From positions 62,001 through 126,000 of the forward strand of contig JAECUM010001813.1 in assembly GCA_016617855.1 (NCBI GenBank): DNA of 64,000 bases, in the 5' to 3' direction. The translations under genes were made by a program, and so were the position numbers. Source of the stretch: Megalonaias nervosa (taxonomy: Eukaryota > Mollusca > Bivalvia > Unionida > Unionidae). Every line of letters starts with the position of its first letter. The stretch's first letter is position 1. A model generated the notes under the pieces. It did no database searches, was not told the DNA's origin, and saw only the letters and a list, made by a program, of their open reading frames with translations. Shown piece after piece: positions 45,110 through 56,999 of this stretch.

Positions 45110-45800
45110 GACATTTGATATGATTGGTTTTATTACTGTTAAATTGGTGCATCCAAACCAGCTTGATATTTACCCCTGTAAGTTCCAGTCAAATCAGTTC
45201 TTAGAAAACTATACAGGTCTGAGGAAATCCACACAAACATGTCATGAAATTTCATCCCATGTGTGGTCAGTGACACACCAAGTCCAAGACCATGAGTGTC
45301 AATGCCACAAAATATCATCATGTTACAGTTGTCAAAGATTACTTTAGGCACATGTGCATATCATTGAGTCAAATAGATGATGTCAGTGATTTTTGATGGC
45401 CTCGTGAAAATATTTTTGTGGGATTGACGTGATTGTCAGTCATCACATATCGTATATTACAAGATTGTTTTTGTTTGCATCCAGATCTTCAATAGTAGGT
45501 GGTTCATCGATAGAGGAAAAGAAATCGACAGAAAGCTCCTCTTCTTGTGGTGCTACCACCTCAATGATTTTTTGCCACCTAATGCTTTTTGAAAGTCTTT
45601 TGAAACGTCATAACTCTGTTTTCTCATTGGCCAATGGTGCAATCACATACAACCAATCTCATGTTAACCATCATAAAGCCATATTCAGCTCAGTTGAGTT
45701 TTTCCTGATCCAGCAGTACCAAAGATCAGTGTACAAACTTTTGAAAACACAGTTATGGACCAAAAGTGTTCACATTTATTCAAAAAAAGATCGAGGCTGC
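45110..45800 (-). pseudogene. Polinton 2 packaging ATPase, broken
   Basis: Walker A GTAGSGKT is intact at about 45697-45720. The C-terminal ORF (45139-45351) begins MPKVIFDNCNMMIFCGIDTH and matches the C-terminal segment of the Polinton 1 ATPase (11647-11832). Frame changes lie between them. Confidence 0.65.
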
Positions 45801-46180
45801 ATTGTCAAAGTTACTAGGGAGTAAATGTTCTGGTAAAAATCACATTCCTGGATACACTTACTGTGGGCTGGGTACACAGCTAGATATACAACTTGATTCC
45901 AATAACCAACCAAAGCACGGCAAAGTACCTATCATCTGCATTGATGCTGTATGTTAATGACATGACCTTGCATACCAAGCATCAAAAAGTATCTGTTCGC
46001 ATCAGCAAGCTGGTGTTGATCTCATCCATGACTTTAATGTGATTAATTCAACTCGGGGAGAACAAATTGCAAGATGGGTCATTAAAGGAGGTATGAATGC
46101 TAAGATTGCACTTCATGGTGGACAAAAAGTCTCCCGTGGACATAAGTCCAATCATTAAGAGTAAAATAATGCAAACAATG
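45766..46180 (+). pseudogene. PLA2-like domain protein of Polinton 2
   Basis: The plus-strand ORF 45766-45957 has NHIPGYTYCGLGTQLDIQLD, then an IDAVC segment and, just beyond a double stop, HDLAYQ. The PG..Y.GxGT...D ... D ... HD.AY order fits the parvovirus-VP1-type phospholipase A2 fold known from several Polinton/adintovirus genomes. The frame is broken between the calcium-loop-like and HD motifs. Whether it was ever catalytic is unknown. Confidence 0.5.
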
Positions 46181-46214
46181 GACCCAAAAAAGCCTGACAT
46201 TATCCAAAATATAC

Positions 46215-47108
46215 TACAGTCTGCATGGGTTTTGGAGACATGAAGCTGCCATAGAAGTATTAGTGAGTGCTGCAATGGTCATTCATGGGATTGCTCGATC
46301 AAGGTTGGCCAAACAAGCGCTGTGGCAGATTTACTTACCAGTACCATGAAAGATTTAATGTGATTGGTTTGATATCCAAACACCTAATGAGGTCTATCAT
46401 GCTTATCTGCTATTTCTTTCACATAATTGTGTCAATAGCACATGTACAAGTACGCATTTTAATGATTCTCGATGTTGCCAGCAGATACAAAGCTGAGCCA
46501 CTGACGTCAAAAGATTCTATAAATGTGACAGATGCACCCGAAGGCATTTATGCATGTGGATTGCTCATATGGCCACAGTTGTTACAAGTGGATACTGGTA
46601 AAGAATGTCTCTGATATGTTGCTGAGCCTTTGGCCAAACACTATGTGTGAGATCATATGGGACATGTCAATGTACATTGTGACCAAGCTATTGTGAAACA
46701 ACTTAATCACATTCTTTCTGAACGGTTATTCAGTCATCAGCGCATGCAAGAATTGTTGATGAGGCCAGAGTGGTCTCAGGAATGGGTAGCATGACTTCCA
46801 TTAGTCATGGCAGCATTGAATAATGAATTCTCATGCACAACTGGATTAAAACCAGCTATTATGAATCGAAAAAAGACCATTACATTTACACAGAAAATTA
46901 TTTTGCAGCCAATACATTTACAACCACTCGGAGACACATTTGTTCTGTATCTGTATGCACCAGGAGAGTTAGAAGGTTGGCAACGTTATGCCACTGACCC
47001 AGTATGGTCTGTCGATGTATTTATTATCTTGGAATGGATTGATTCTCCGAGACAGTCAATAAATTATCATTTGGGACCATCACCGGGTGGACCAAAACCT
47101 CCCAGCTG
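46215..47108 (+). pseudogene. Polinton 2 integrase, broken
   Basis: Catalytic-core segments parallel Polinton 1: ILDVASRYKAEPLTSKD at about 46464 and LLQVDTGKECL at about 46583, then in another frame QAIVKQLNHILSERLF-like residues. MAALNNEFSCTTGLKPA and the C-terminal LYAPGELEGWQRYATDPVWS (46807-47109) follow. Multiple stops, including one right after GKECL. Confidence 0.7.
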
Positions 47109-47109
47109 A

Positions 47110-47450
47110 ACATTTGTGCAAGAGGAATTGCTAGTCATTTCAGCAAATACGGAACTGCCTTCAGGATTTGTGTAGATGCAGTAGTGCATTGCACTAACCA
47201 GTATCATTCATAAGGTGGTTAAGAACAGCACCATGACCAAATGCATAGATGGTGTGAGTCCATTGGGAAGTATCCATCACTTGGTATTAGGCAGTGACAA
47301 TGTCACCTTAGTGCATAGGTAAACACCCATGTAATGCTTCTGACATCTTTTCATATTTGCCATGTGTGAACTCATGTTGGTCACCCATGGAACACCTTTA
47401 GATTTTTTAAATGTTTTTAGAGCCACCAACCTAAATCGATTACATTTTGA
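47110..47450. other. Spacer between integrase and polymerase genes
   Basis: Minus-strand coding-like pieces with stops, possibly the polymerase C-terminus. Not assignable. Confidence 0.3.
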
Positions 47451-48418
47451 GTTGTAGTTTCACATACTCTTTGATTACTTTACCTGATCATTCATCTTTG
47501 AACTTACCAACAACATATTTATTGGTGTTGCTAAACAACAGATGTTCTTTCAGATACTCGCTGGTATCAAATTTGTTGACCGAACTTGGTTGTGCCATGT
47601 CAGTGTACACATCATCAGTGGTGATATGCATCAGCAGTGAGTTAGTGTTGTGTACAACATCTTAACCTGATCCTGGTAATACGGTTTGATCTTGTTATAG
47701 CAGAGCCCATATATGTTCAACTTCCATGTGTCTAAGAAGGATGAACCAACATAAATTGTTTTTTTTTCAGCGTTATTTTTATATTTTACTGTAAACAGCA
47801 ACAAGTCCACCATCAAAGATTTTTCTGTATTAAAAGGCTGGATCATGGGTGAGCCTTCAAAGTTTCTCTTGCTCACTATCAAAGACAAGATCTGCATGGA
47901 TTGGTTTCCACAGATTCTTCATGGTTTTCCTGAACATGGTATTATTCATGAGCTTGAAAAAGTCCTTCTTAAAGTCATTGGTAGCCATTATTATTAGATC
48001 CATATTCATCTGAATATACGGGGCCATCCAAGCTTGCTGGCAAAATTCAAGAACTCAATAGAGTTGGGTTGCATGCATACCCAATCATAAGTACAACTGC
48101 AGATTTTGCACATGTAATGCATAATTGTGTTTCATCCTAAGACTTGGTCCTCAGACTAAGTTTAGTGTATTCAGTGTATTTGCAACCGGCTTCATCAACA
48201 ATCGCGTACTGATACGGGAGCAACCATGTAATGGGCACTGACATTGCTTCTGGTGTCAACAGATAATCATTATGTGCCTCAGGTAAATGTTTTGGGTATT
48301 CAAGATTAACTTCAGAGAATTATCAATGGTCACTGTTGATTTATTAAACACGTGTTTTTGTAGGTCCATATGCATTTGATCAATCCACTGAAATCACCAA
48401 CCGGTAATGGTTGCATCA
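47450..48418 (-). pseudogene. Canonical Polinton family-B DNA polymerase, C-terminal half
   Basis: Minus strand. Just after the CR1/L2 insertion comes LPVGDFSGLIKCIW, then NLEYPKHLPEAHNDYLLTPE (motif A region, about 48230-48300), the YVGSSFLDTWKLNIYGLCYN segment (47.65-47.77 kb) and, where the catalytic DTDS is expected, LYTTLTHC before a frame break. The motif C aspartates are therefore lost in this frame. Typical protein-primed Polinton polymerase layout. Confidence 0.7.
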
Positions 48419-48927
48419 TAATAATAATAATAATGATAAGGACTTTATTTAGAGAAGGTAACTCATTTAGTTACAGAACTAATCTACCTTGAGGCCTTCT
48501 ATTATGCACAGTATATACAGTATATACAACATGATGTGAAGAATCTGGCTTGACACTAAATAATTAAGTGATATTAAAAGTCAAAGTATCAAGCCTGGAA
48601 CACATGCACAGGCATCTGTGAACACATAATCATATATAAAATATAAAATATCATCCTGCATTGAAAAATTTAACTGTGAAAATGATGCAAAATTACAGAA
48701 AAGCATATGGTATTTATTGTACTAGAAATGTTCAGTTGTCTAAAGATTTCATCCATTTGAGGTATTGATTATGAAAAGAAGAGATGCTAGGAGCCTGCTA
48801 TATGTTACTGGGAATGTTGTTCCATACCAGTGGACCTGTATATTGAAAACTTTTTTTAAACAATTCCTTCTTTGGCCTTGGTATAATGTAATTTTTACTT
48901 CTTATGGACCTTAAATTTGGAGTACCA

Positions 48928-51693
48928 TCAGCATCTCTTTGGTGAAAGATATTTCTTAGGAATGGCTTTTCTGGATACTTTATACATCAATTTCACCTTT
49001 CTAAGAAATATTCTTTCATGTATTGTTAAAATCTTTATATTATTCATTGCATCCTGGAAATTGTCTATACATTGATCTAGAACTAAATGGCAAGCCGTCT
49101 TTTGGAGTCTTAAAAGTGTTGTTATGTTTGAATTAGAGGTATTACCCCAAATTACATTACAATAGTCCAGATATGGCTGAAGATAACATTTATAAAAGAT
49201 GACCCTATACTGAAGAGAAATGTATGTCTTGATTTTCCTCAGTAGCCAAAGATAAGAATTAACCTTTTCTGAAACGTGTTTAATGTGAATAGACCAAGTA
49301 AGATTGTTATCTATGAATACACCAAGAATTTTATCATGAGAGGTCAATATTAAGGCTCACATTGTCAAATAGAACCTGGAGTTTGTCGCTATCTAGCCTT
49401 GCTCGTTTTTGTTGCGTTGTAACTAGTAGGACTTTCGTTTTTTCTGTATTTATGATCATACTGTTTTCCTTGCACCATACTTGAAGTCTGTTGAGAGCAT
49501 CTTGTAAGTTATTTTCAAGTACTGTTTTGGTTTTACCCATCTCAGACAGTATGGTATCATCTGCATAGAGGTCAGTGGAAGAAATTGAAGTTCCAATCTT
49601 AAGAGGTAAGTCGTTAATAAATAGAATGAATAAAAGAGGTCCAAGGATAGAGCCCTGTGGTGTTCCACAATTAATATTTTTACTTTGAGAAGGTTGACCA
49701 TTTAAAGACACTTTTTGCACTCTATTGGTAAGTAATAAATAAACCAGTTTAGGGAGTTTTCACTGCATTGATAGAGTTTTAGTTTTTCAAGCAAAATTTC
49801 ATGGTCTACAAGATCAAAAGCATTACGAAAATCAACCATAATAGTGCCTACCATTTCTCCTTGATCTAATGCTTTCAGCCATTTATCAGTCAAAGATACA
49901 AGTGCAGTTTCACAGATGTGATTCTGTCGAAAGCCAGACTGATTATCATGAATAAGATCATAAGTATTCAAATAGTTGAGAAAAGAATCATGTACATGTT
50001 TTTCTAGTAATTTGGAGAGACAAGGAAGGATAGAGATGGGTCTGTAGTTATTTACATCATCTTTGGTTCCTGCTTTATGCAATGGTGTAACCTTGGCAGT
50101 TTTCCATGTTTGTGGAAATTTATTAGACCTAATACTTTCATTGCAAATGAAAGCTATACTCTCTACAATTGAAGGTGCAGCTACCTTTAGTAGCCTTGGT
50201 CCAATCATATCAAGTCCAGTAGATTTACAATCATCCATTTTTTAAGTATATTTCAACACAAATTCTGGACTCATATCAGGAACTTCAAACTTTATATTGT
50301 TTGGTAGTTTTTAGCACAAAAATGTTTCTTTAAGTTTTTCAGCAATTTGAATGAAAAGTCATTAAAAATATTTGAGATGTCAATTGGATTATTGGTATAA
50401 ATGCCCTCATGATTGAGGAATAAAATTTCAGTTTTACTCTTATATTTCTCTGCACCAAAGTCTGTAAACACTTTCCAGATAGCTTTCGGATTATTTTGGT
50501 TTTCATCCAGCATTTTTTTGTAGTGCGCTTGTTTGGCTTGATGTATCATTTTATTAACTTTATTCCTCTAAACTCTATATTCAGCTTGATTTCCTATTGA
50601 TTTTAGTTGGTTTCTTTGCTTTATTGCTTCTAAAATTTCTGGGAAGATCCAGCCTGGCTGGTGGTCTTTCTTTATCCTGTGTGCTTTTAAACGGGCATGT
50701 TTGTTCACTATACTGATGAACAGATCTGTCCAAGTATCTAAAACATCAATATCTTCCAAGATTTGGACTGTATTCCATGGAATCTGTTTCAGACCTTCCA
50801 GGAATTTAACAGTATCAAAGTTTTGAAAAGATCTCTAAGTAAAGGATTTGTGGATATTATTGTTTTTTTATTTGCCATTGACTTTACGTGTTAGATAAAT
50901 TGCAAAGTGGTCACTTATATCAATCTTTGGAACCATTACTTCCAAAACATTTTCTTTTGTATTGGTATAAATATGATCGGTGGGTTCATTTATTAGTTGC
51001 TCCATACCTAACGAAGCAATAAAATCCATCCAATTCACTTTTATTTGATCATTGAGAAGGTCTCTACTTTATCGCCTCGAATGTAAAATTCTTTCTCTTC
51101 ATTCGAAATTGTATCTACATAAGTTCAAAATATTCACACCAGTCAGTATGTGATGATGGAGGTCTGTACACAAAACCTACTAAGTAGGGCATAGATTTTT
51201 TTGGAGTGATCTGTAGCCAAATGGATTCTATTTCCTGTATTTCTTGAGGTCTTCCCATCTTTTAAAAAATAGTACCAGTTCTAATATACACAAGGAGCCC
51301 ACCACCACCTGCTTTCCTATCCCTTCGATAAGGTTTGTCATAGCCATTGATATACAAGAAATTTTCACCCAGATTTTCTGTCAACATTGTTTCTGAGAGT
51401 CCAAATCAATGGATATTATTATTTGGAGAGGTTAGCAGTAACTTTGCTTGATCGATCTTTCCATGAAAACCCTGAATATTTAAATGACCTATGTGTAAAC
51501 CCTTACTAGAAACTCCTAAATTCATGAGATTAACATCAGTGCTATTAGAGGCACTCAAGGAGATATTAAAAGTATTAAAACTGTGTTCACAATGATCATC
51601 GTTACAACTGTCATTACTGTATAAAAAATTAGTTTTTCTACAATTGGATTTTCTACTTTTATAATCATTGTATAAATCTGAACTATCAGTCAT
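48928..51693 (-). pseudogene. CR1/L2-like ORF2: endonuclease and reverse transcriptase
   Basis: N-terminal end (51406-51693): GLHIGHLNIQGFHGKIDQAK opens the AP endonuclease domain, which is then interrupted by stops. Linker ORFs lie at 50568-50759 and 50292-50549. RT motifs: NYRPISILPCLSKLLEK, GFRQNHICETAL and MVDFRNAFDLVDHEIL (49702-50238), then CGTPQGSILGPLLFILFIND and DLYADDTI (49334-49720). The C-terminal LGVFIDNNLTW...YLDYCNVIWG segment is at 48928-49347. The RT active site is present but frames are split into at least four ORFs. An inactive copy. Confidence 0.8.
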
Positions 51694-51849
51694 ATTTGAA
51701 TATGTACAAGTAGCTGGTAAGATTCCACATTCAGAACATCAATCAGCAAGGGAATCAAATCTGTTTTAACTAGGAATGCATGGTGTATATGACAGTCCTT
51801 GATAGATTGGTCCTCCTACTGAATAGAGTCTTCCTGTGGAGTTGAGATG

Positions 51850-53104
51850 GCCTCATTCCCCTTTTACTATTCCATAAATCTAGTGTGAGTTTTGGCTTTG
51901 TGTCCAAAGCTACCACACTGAGGGCATTGTATTGGCTATCTGTGCCTGCATTCCTCTACTGAATGTTTGGTCTCACCACAGTAATCACATACCAAAGTGT
52001 ACTGACTGTATTGATATGGCTGCACCATATTGTCTGATGCTGTTTTGACCTATATTGGGTTTATAGGGACAGATGAAGTTTGTAATGTAGCTGTAAGACC
52101 AGACTACACAAATGACTGCATTAATTTTTTGCCAGCTTTTCCACATCTTTGGTAGACAGGTGGATGTTATCTCTTTTTCCAAATAAATGTTGCATCACTT
52201 GTCCCTCTTCGTCCAGGAAACTCATGTAATTGTAAACAATATCACACTTCCATTCCCTTGCCAGTCTTTGGATGACCTCATTGATATCTAACACATCACA
52301 CTTTCCCCTGGGGACCATTTGACACAATGCAACATGACAGCTTTGATTTTTCTTATGAATGTGTGTAAGTAATTGGTCATATAGTTCTTCAAAAACGTTC
52401 TAGATCAGTCCCTTCACTGGCATTGTTTCCTCCAATATAGAGAACTATTATAGTAAACTTGGAGAGATCATATATTTTTTATATCTTTCAGTATTGTCTG
52501 TATTTTGGCACCTGAAATGGCACGCTATCTAATACAGTCTCAATCCTCTGTTGTTAATTCCATGTAAAATGGAACTACCAATAAGGGGGATGTTATCTCT
52601 GCTGTTAGAAGGCAAAGTATTATGTTTACTCTGTATTGATGTAGTTAGTCTGGATGGTGCTTTATTACTCTGAACTTTATCAGTTCTGGCTGAGTCAGTG
52701 GCAGAGTTGGAAAACTGCATTGGGTTTTCTTTTGGCAGTACTTCAGGTGTCTGTACACTTTTACTTAGAGAAATAGGTTTAGGACCAATGGTTTATGAAT
52801 GTCTGTTGATAGTCAAAGGTTTCTCTCTCTGGGCAGCTAATTTAACCTTCTCATTTATTAGCTTGTCAATCTGTTTTTGCATCTTGCCCACTTGCTTCTG
52901 GAGTGTTTGTATAACAGTCAGCAGCAGGTCAGTATTACACATACATGGAGAGTGCTGTCTATGATCTCTAGTAGGACCCTCTGTAGGTGGCATAGGGATC
53001 ATAGTTGTTGGAGTGCTATTCATTGCAGGAACCCTAGAAAATGGGTCAGCTCTCTCATCAGATAATTCTTGGTTTCTATGACTACAACTATCATTGGAGT
53101 CCAC
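51850..53104 (-). pseudogene. CR1/L2-like ORF1: coiled coil, SGNH esterase, zinc knuckles
   Basis: The N-terminal ORF (52793-53104) ends in a Gln/Lys-rich coiled coil (IQTLQKQVGKMQKQIDKLIN). It is followed by RDNIPLIGSSILHGINNRGL (52529-52720), which carries the GDSI-like SGNH motif with Gly-Ser-Ser. Then VPRGKCDVLDINEVIQRLAR and DNIHLSTKDVEKL (52121-52327) supply the Asp/His block. Further on, CDYCGETKH and CPQCGSFGHK form two zinc knuckles near 51900-51985. Order esterase then CCHC is typical of CR1/L2 ORF1 proteins. Interrupted. Confidence 0.7.
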
Positions 53105-53107
53105 TGT

Positions 53108-55370
53108 ATCATTGCCTCTTCATTAAAGTTATTTGTATCTAGACACATGATGTAGCTTTTAGAGGTAGTGGGGTCATACCCTTCTACATTTGGGTTGTTG
53201 GCATGAGCTTATAGCTTTGACTTGACATTGACATTCCACCATGAAGTGAGCACTCGATAAACAGATGTTGGTTGATATCAGTGAGCAATTCCAGCTCGAT
53301 TTTGGTCTGGACAACAATGCATCACAACCCTTTACCTGATGACAAGAAGTAATGTGTGCAATCAAGCATGTACACATACATGGCAGTGTCAAGAAAGTTC
53401 TCAAACACATCAGCAATTAGCAACAACACATCAGTGTGCAGATAATTGGCAAGGTTTCGGCATTCAAATGCTGACCAAACATTCTTTGCTTGTTTGTCAT
53501 CTTTTTCTGATACCTTCATGTGACGACGATGAATAAAATGCTTCAATCAGTTTCAGCAAATTTGTTCCAGTCACTTATGTACTTGTATTGATACTCACCT
53601 ATTCTCGTATCAAATCCTAATTAGTTAGACAGTATTGATGAGTAATTACAAAGTTATCTGCTGTTAGATTGTTCGCTAACTTGTCCAAGGACTAATTCAT
53701 AAACTATATTGAATCAATGAAAGGCAGCCTAAATATCATGTAATTTTCCATGTTGTTGCAGATAACTCTTTTCATGAGTGATGCTGTGGCTACTGCTTGC
53801 ATTATTAAGTGACACTCATAACCACACAGGTTATGAAGCACCAAAGGAATTTTTGTTTTCTTTTGGTAAATTCTCAACTGCAAATTGTGTGTACCAGTGA
53901 TATGACCGTGCTCATGAACTTTGGCATCTATGGAAGTAAAAGCTTCTTCACAAATCCAGCAGTGAGTGGCTGCAGAAAACTTACGAATGTTATTATCCAT
54001 CATAATTATGTCTGCTGGTGAAAAGAGCTGTTGTTGAATCTGTTTTGCTGTAATTTTGATTGATTGAAGAAACACTTCAACTGTGTTTAGAGAGCTAGCA
54101 CTCTGGACATGTTTGCCCATCAAATCTCATTGAACTACTACACAACAGAACCTGCATGGGATTTGTTCAACTGTTTGATCAATATTAGAGGCAGAGCTTT
54201 CTATTGAAATGTAATGATATAACGAACTTTCATCTTTCGTTGCACAGCAGTAAGTTTAACAGTGTTTTTGCCCAGTTCTGGCATTATTGTTTGCTGCAGT
54301 TATTCGCTGATACCACCACAGTAAAAGTCATGGCTGGTGAGCAGTTGTTGGTTTTTAAATACATGCATGCAGCATCTGCATGGATATTTCTTATGCATGT
54401 GCTTGCTGTGTCATTTAAGAAACCGAGCTAGATTCTTTATCCATATGTAGTGCGATACCAATTCTGATTCTTTCATTTCACTCGACCAATCTGGTGGCCT
54501 AAGTAGTTAGAACGTCCTTCTTGGAAGTGGGAGGTTCGTACCCTGGCTGAGTCATACCAAAGACTTATAAAAATGGTACTAGCAGCTGCCTCACTTGGCA
54601 TTCAGCATTAAGAGGTTAGAGTTAGGTCTGGGTTGGACATATTGCTATATGTCTACAGCATGATGCCCCAGTGCTGGTCATCACTATAAACCTCCACACT
54701 GCAGTCATTGTAGTGATGACTAAATTTGTTAAAGCTACATTAAAATCCATAACACACACATACACTCATTTCACACAAGAAGAAGAAATCAATCAGATTT
54801 CATCCATGATGTTCATGTGGGGATAGTGCAAATAGTGAACACTTTAACAGCAATAGCTGGATTAAGTGTTTCAGATTTGTTCAGTGTGGCTTTGATAACC
54901 TGCATGGAAAATTTGATGTCACTATAGCGGAGTTCACCCAGGTGATGCTGGTATTTTCAAAGTTGTCTTTGGGGATCATTTGCCAGTTATAACGCTGACA
55001 TATTTGCCCTTTCAAAACAACGATTGTCAAAATATTTTGCATTTACTACTGACCTTGGTGGAATCCATGTTGGTGTCCATATGTAACTGAATCCACGAAA
55101 CTGTCAAATTGGGTACATCTTTTGAGAGTCTATACCGAGCCTGCATTGGTGTATTTCTCCAGCATTTCGAGAATCTTTTCAATGCCTTAGCCACTTTTAT
55201 CACTGATGATGCTGTTGTCCTTGCAGTTCAAGATTATGTGGGCACCACTGTGAATCCACAGTGTAGTAGTTTAAATCCATCCTTTCAAGTGGCATGAGGG
55301 CACTAAGGACAATGTCTGCTTTAACCCCAGAGTGGCTGAATTTTTGTAACACTGATATGATTCCTGGAAT
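53108..55370 (-). pseudogene. Canonical Polinton family-B DNA polymerase, N-terminal half
   Basis: Minus strand. CWICEEAFTSIDAKVHEHGH and LVLHNLCGYECHLIMQA lie in 53704-54123. YLHTDVLLLIADVFENFLDT (exonuclease III-like) and the following LDCTHYF are in 53322-53546. The gene continues to about 53113 with YDPTTSKSYIMCLDTNN. N-terminal residues extend to about 55.3 kb in pieces, interrupted by a SINE at 54491-54745. This copy is clearly different from the polymerase-helicase gene of Polinton 1. Confidence 0.7.
54491..54745 (+). repeat. SINE family A, copy 1
   Basis: Head: A-box-like aagtagttagaacg and B-box-like gaggttcgtaccc, then the body (gagtcatacca, cagtgctggtcatcac) and a tttgttaaa-type tail. 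Matches the complement of 58931-59205 over the whole length. A tRNA-derived head is likely. Inserted into the N-terminal polymerase region of Polinton 2. Confidence 0.8.
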
Positions 55371-55800
55371 CACGTTTATTAATAGTTGATCTTATTTACC
55401 TGGTTTGTATATTAGTGGATTAATTGCTACGTGATTTTCCAATTCGCCACTCCATTTTTTATATTTGAATTCAAATACTTGTGATTGCTGTGCTCTTGCA
55501 TGAACATAGTAGAGCTGTCAAAATGTTGGAAAATCTACTGGGTGTCAATCCTAATGATCGGTTCCCTGGTACCTGATCAAAGGGAAATTGTATTAAATGT
55601 GTACAAACCTGAAATTAAGTCCGCATCTATTTTAATTTACAGTATCCGATATGTATCACTACCTAATATCATCTTCTACAGAGTCAAGAAGTCATCCTCA
55701 TTGTCTGACGCCAATAATATCTGTGTCTCCGCTTGGCCGACCATCCCTGTTTTTCGTTGCCGACTCTAGCACCTTTTTTCCTCCAGCGTGAATTTTTTCC

Positions 55801-55960
55801 CCCAAAAAATCCTGAAATTGATTTGTGCATCTGATTGACCAGTACTTGAAGTGCGTAGTGCATTATAGATACTAATCACTACAATATATTTAATGTTAAA
55901 GAAATACCTACCCTGATTTTAAAATTGGTGCAATAGGAAATATACTTTTTTTTTGCCTGA
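55801..55960 (+). repeat. Dispersed repeat copy 2 (first at 3905-4080)
   Basis: Shares cctgaaattgatttgtgcat, atagatactaatcactacaa, ctaccctgattttaaaa and a T-run plus gcc with 3905-4080. No hairpin follows this copy. Confidence 0.6.
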
Positions 55961-55999
55961 TAGAGTTATGAAATCATCCATCATCATCTAGTAAATCGT

Positions 56000-56560
56000 C
56001 GTAGTCTATATAGTCATCAGAAATATTGTCTGACTCCCTTTCCTTGGCCTCACTGTCATATGCAGATGCTTGTTTAAAGACTGAGCCTGAGCTTTGTAAA
56101 CACTTTGATCATACAGTTTGTGAAATATATTATATGTTGCAACTGAAAACATTTCATTTGTGTGGCAAGATCAAATAACCACCCTCTGTTAATTGCAACT
56201 GAAACACACTTGTGGCACAAAGGGTTGTCACGTGTGAAAACAAGCTATGGGATTAAGGTCAACTATTTATTGGAAGAGGCAGACCTCTGCTTAGCACTGA
56301 AAATGTACATATATTCAAGGCTCAGTCAAAAGGATTGTCAACTTGAACACAAAATGAGTGCTGTCTTAACAACCACTGGCTGAAAACTTGTATATGGTAA
56401 ATGGGTACCCCATGACTCATTTGATTAGTTACTCGGGTAAGTATGAACTGGCAGGTACTTGAGTACCCGGGTGGCCATTGACAGCTTTAATAGTCAGCCA
56501 CTTCAGTAGCAATAGAAGATACAAAACCACGGTTTTGTTCATTCTCCATACGATGACAAT
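56000..56560. other. No recognised feature
   Basis: A plus-strand ORF of 73 codons (56162-56383) is not recognisable. Confidence 0.3.
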
Positions 56561-56564
56561 TTTA

Positions 56565-56995
56565 TTCATGTTCACTCAATATCACAAGGGTGTCAGATTT
56601 TCTTGCACCTCTTGGTATTTGGATATCATGCTGATGTGCAAATTGTTTTAGTTGTGTTACTGTTTGTTTTATTAGTGATCATTGTAGTTGTTGTAAGTGG
56701 CAGTGACAACCGATGTTGGTGGATTCAGTGTAATTATGGGTCTCAATAACTGAAGTATGTCAGGCTTTCTCATACAACTTGGAATGTATATTCCATGCTG
56801 TCATGCAAGCTGTTTGAGCTGAGGCACAGTAAGTATGCTTATACAAGGGTGAAGGTATCTCAAATTAAGAAATACATCAATGGCTTGTTTTAATGTTTGT
56901 ATTTTATTATGATTAGAAACTGCAATCGCTTTGATACTAGCTATTATTTTGTTTATCTCTATTTTGCTTATTTTTATATCTGTCTGTATGATCAC
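56565..56995 (-). pseudogene. Protein with two SAP-like motifs
   Basis: The minus-strand ORF (56801-56995) ends ILTVPQLKQLA, after which the frame shifts to a HGIYIPSCMRKPDILQLLRP segment. A second VTQLKQFAHQHDIQIP-type segment follows at about 56590-56670. LxVxQLKxxAxxHGIxIPxxxRKxDILxLL is a SAP/Rho-N-like helix pattern that binds DNA. It is adjacent to Polinton 2 and may belong to it or to another element. Confidence 0.4.
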
Positions 56996-56999
56996 ATAT

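Larger units (their letters stand above)
48420..53107 (-). mobile_element. CR1/L2-like non-LTR retrotransposon, 4.7 kb
   Basis: Flanked by atcat at 48415-48419 and 53108-53112, a candidate 5-bp target duplication. The minus-strand 3' end is an (ATT)n tail at about 48417-48437, as in CR1/L2-type elements. ORF1 and ORF2 follow each other in the same direction. ORF1's ATG is four bases from the right boundary, so the element lacks a 5' UTR and may be truncated. It sits inside the polymerase gene of Polinton 2. Confidence 0.75.
40603..55370. mobile_element. Degraded Polinton (Polinton 2), interrupted by a CR1/L2-like element
   Basis: Gene order from left: hydrophobic protein C homologue (-), capsid protein (-), PX-like (-), protein A (-), protein B (-), Pro-rich protein (-), ATPase (-), PLA2-like then integrase (+), canonical PolB (-). 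Homology to Polinton 1 is seen in capsid, A, B, C, ATPase and integrase. Nearly all genes contain stops and frameshifts. Ends are inferred from coding only; TIRs were not found. It is more decayed than Polinton 1. Confidence 0.8.

Noticed and set aside
54491..54570. tRNA gene
   Set aside because: The A/B-box-like head is degenerate and attached to a SINE body repeated at 58931-59205.
55485..55570. Possible host exon with a TPR-like repeat (alternate frame containing AVKMLENLLGVNPNDR)
   Set aside because: Short, acceptor weak, no matching neighbouring exon; recorded but not called.
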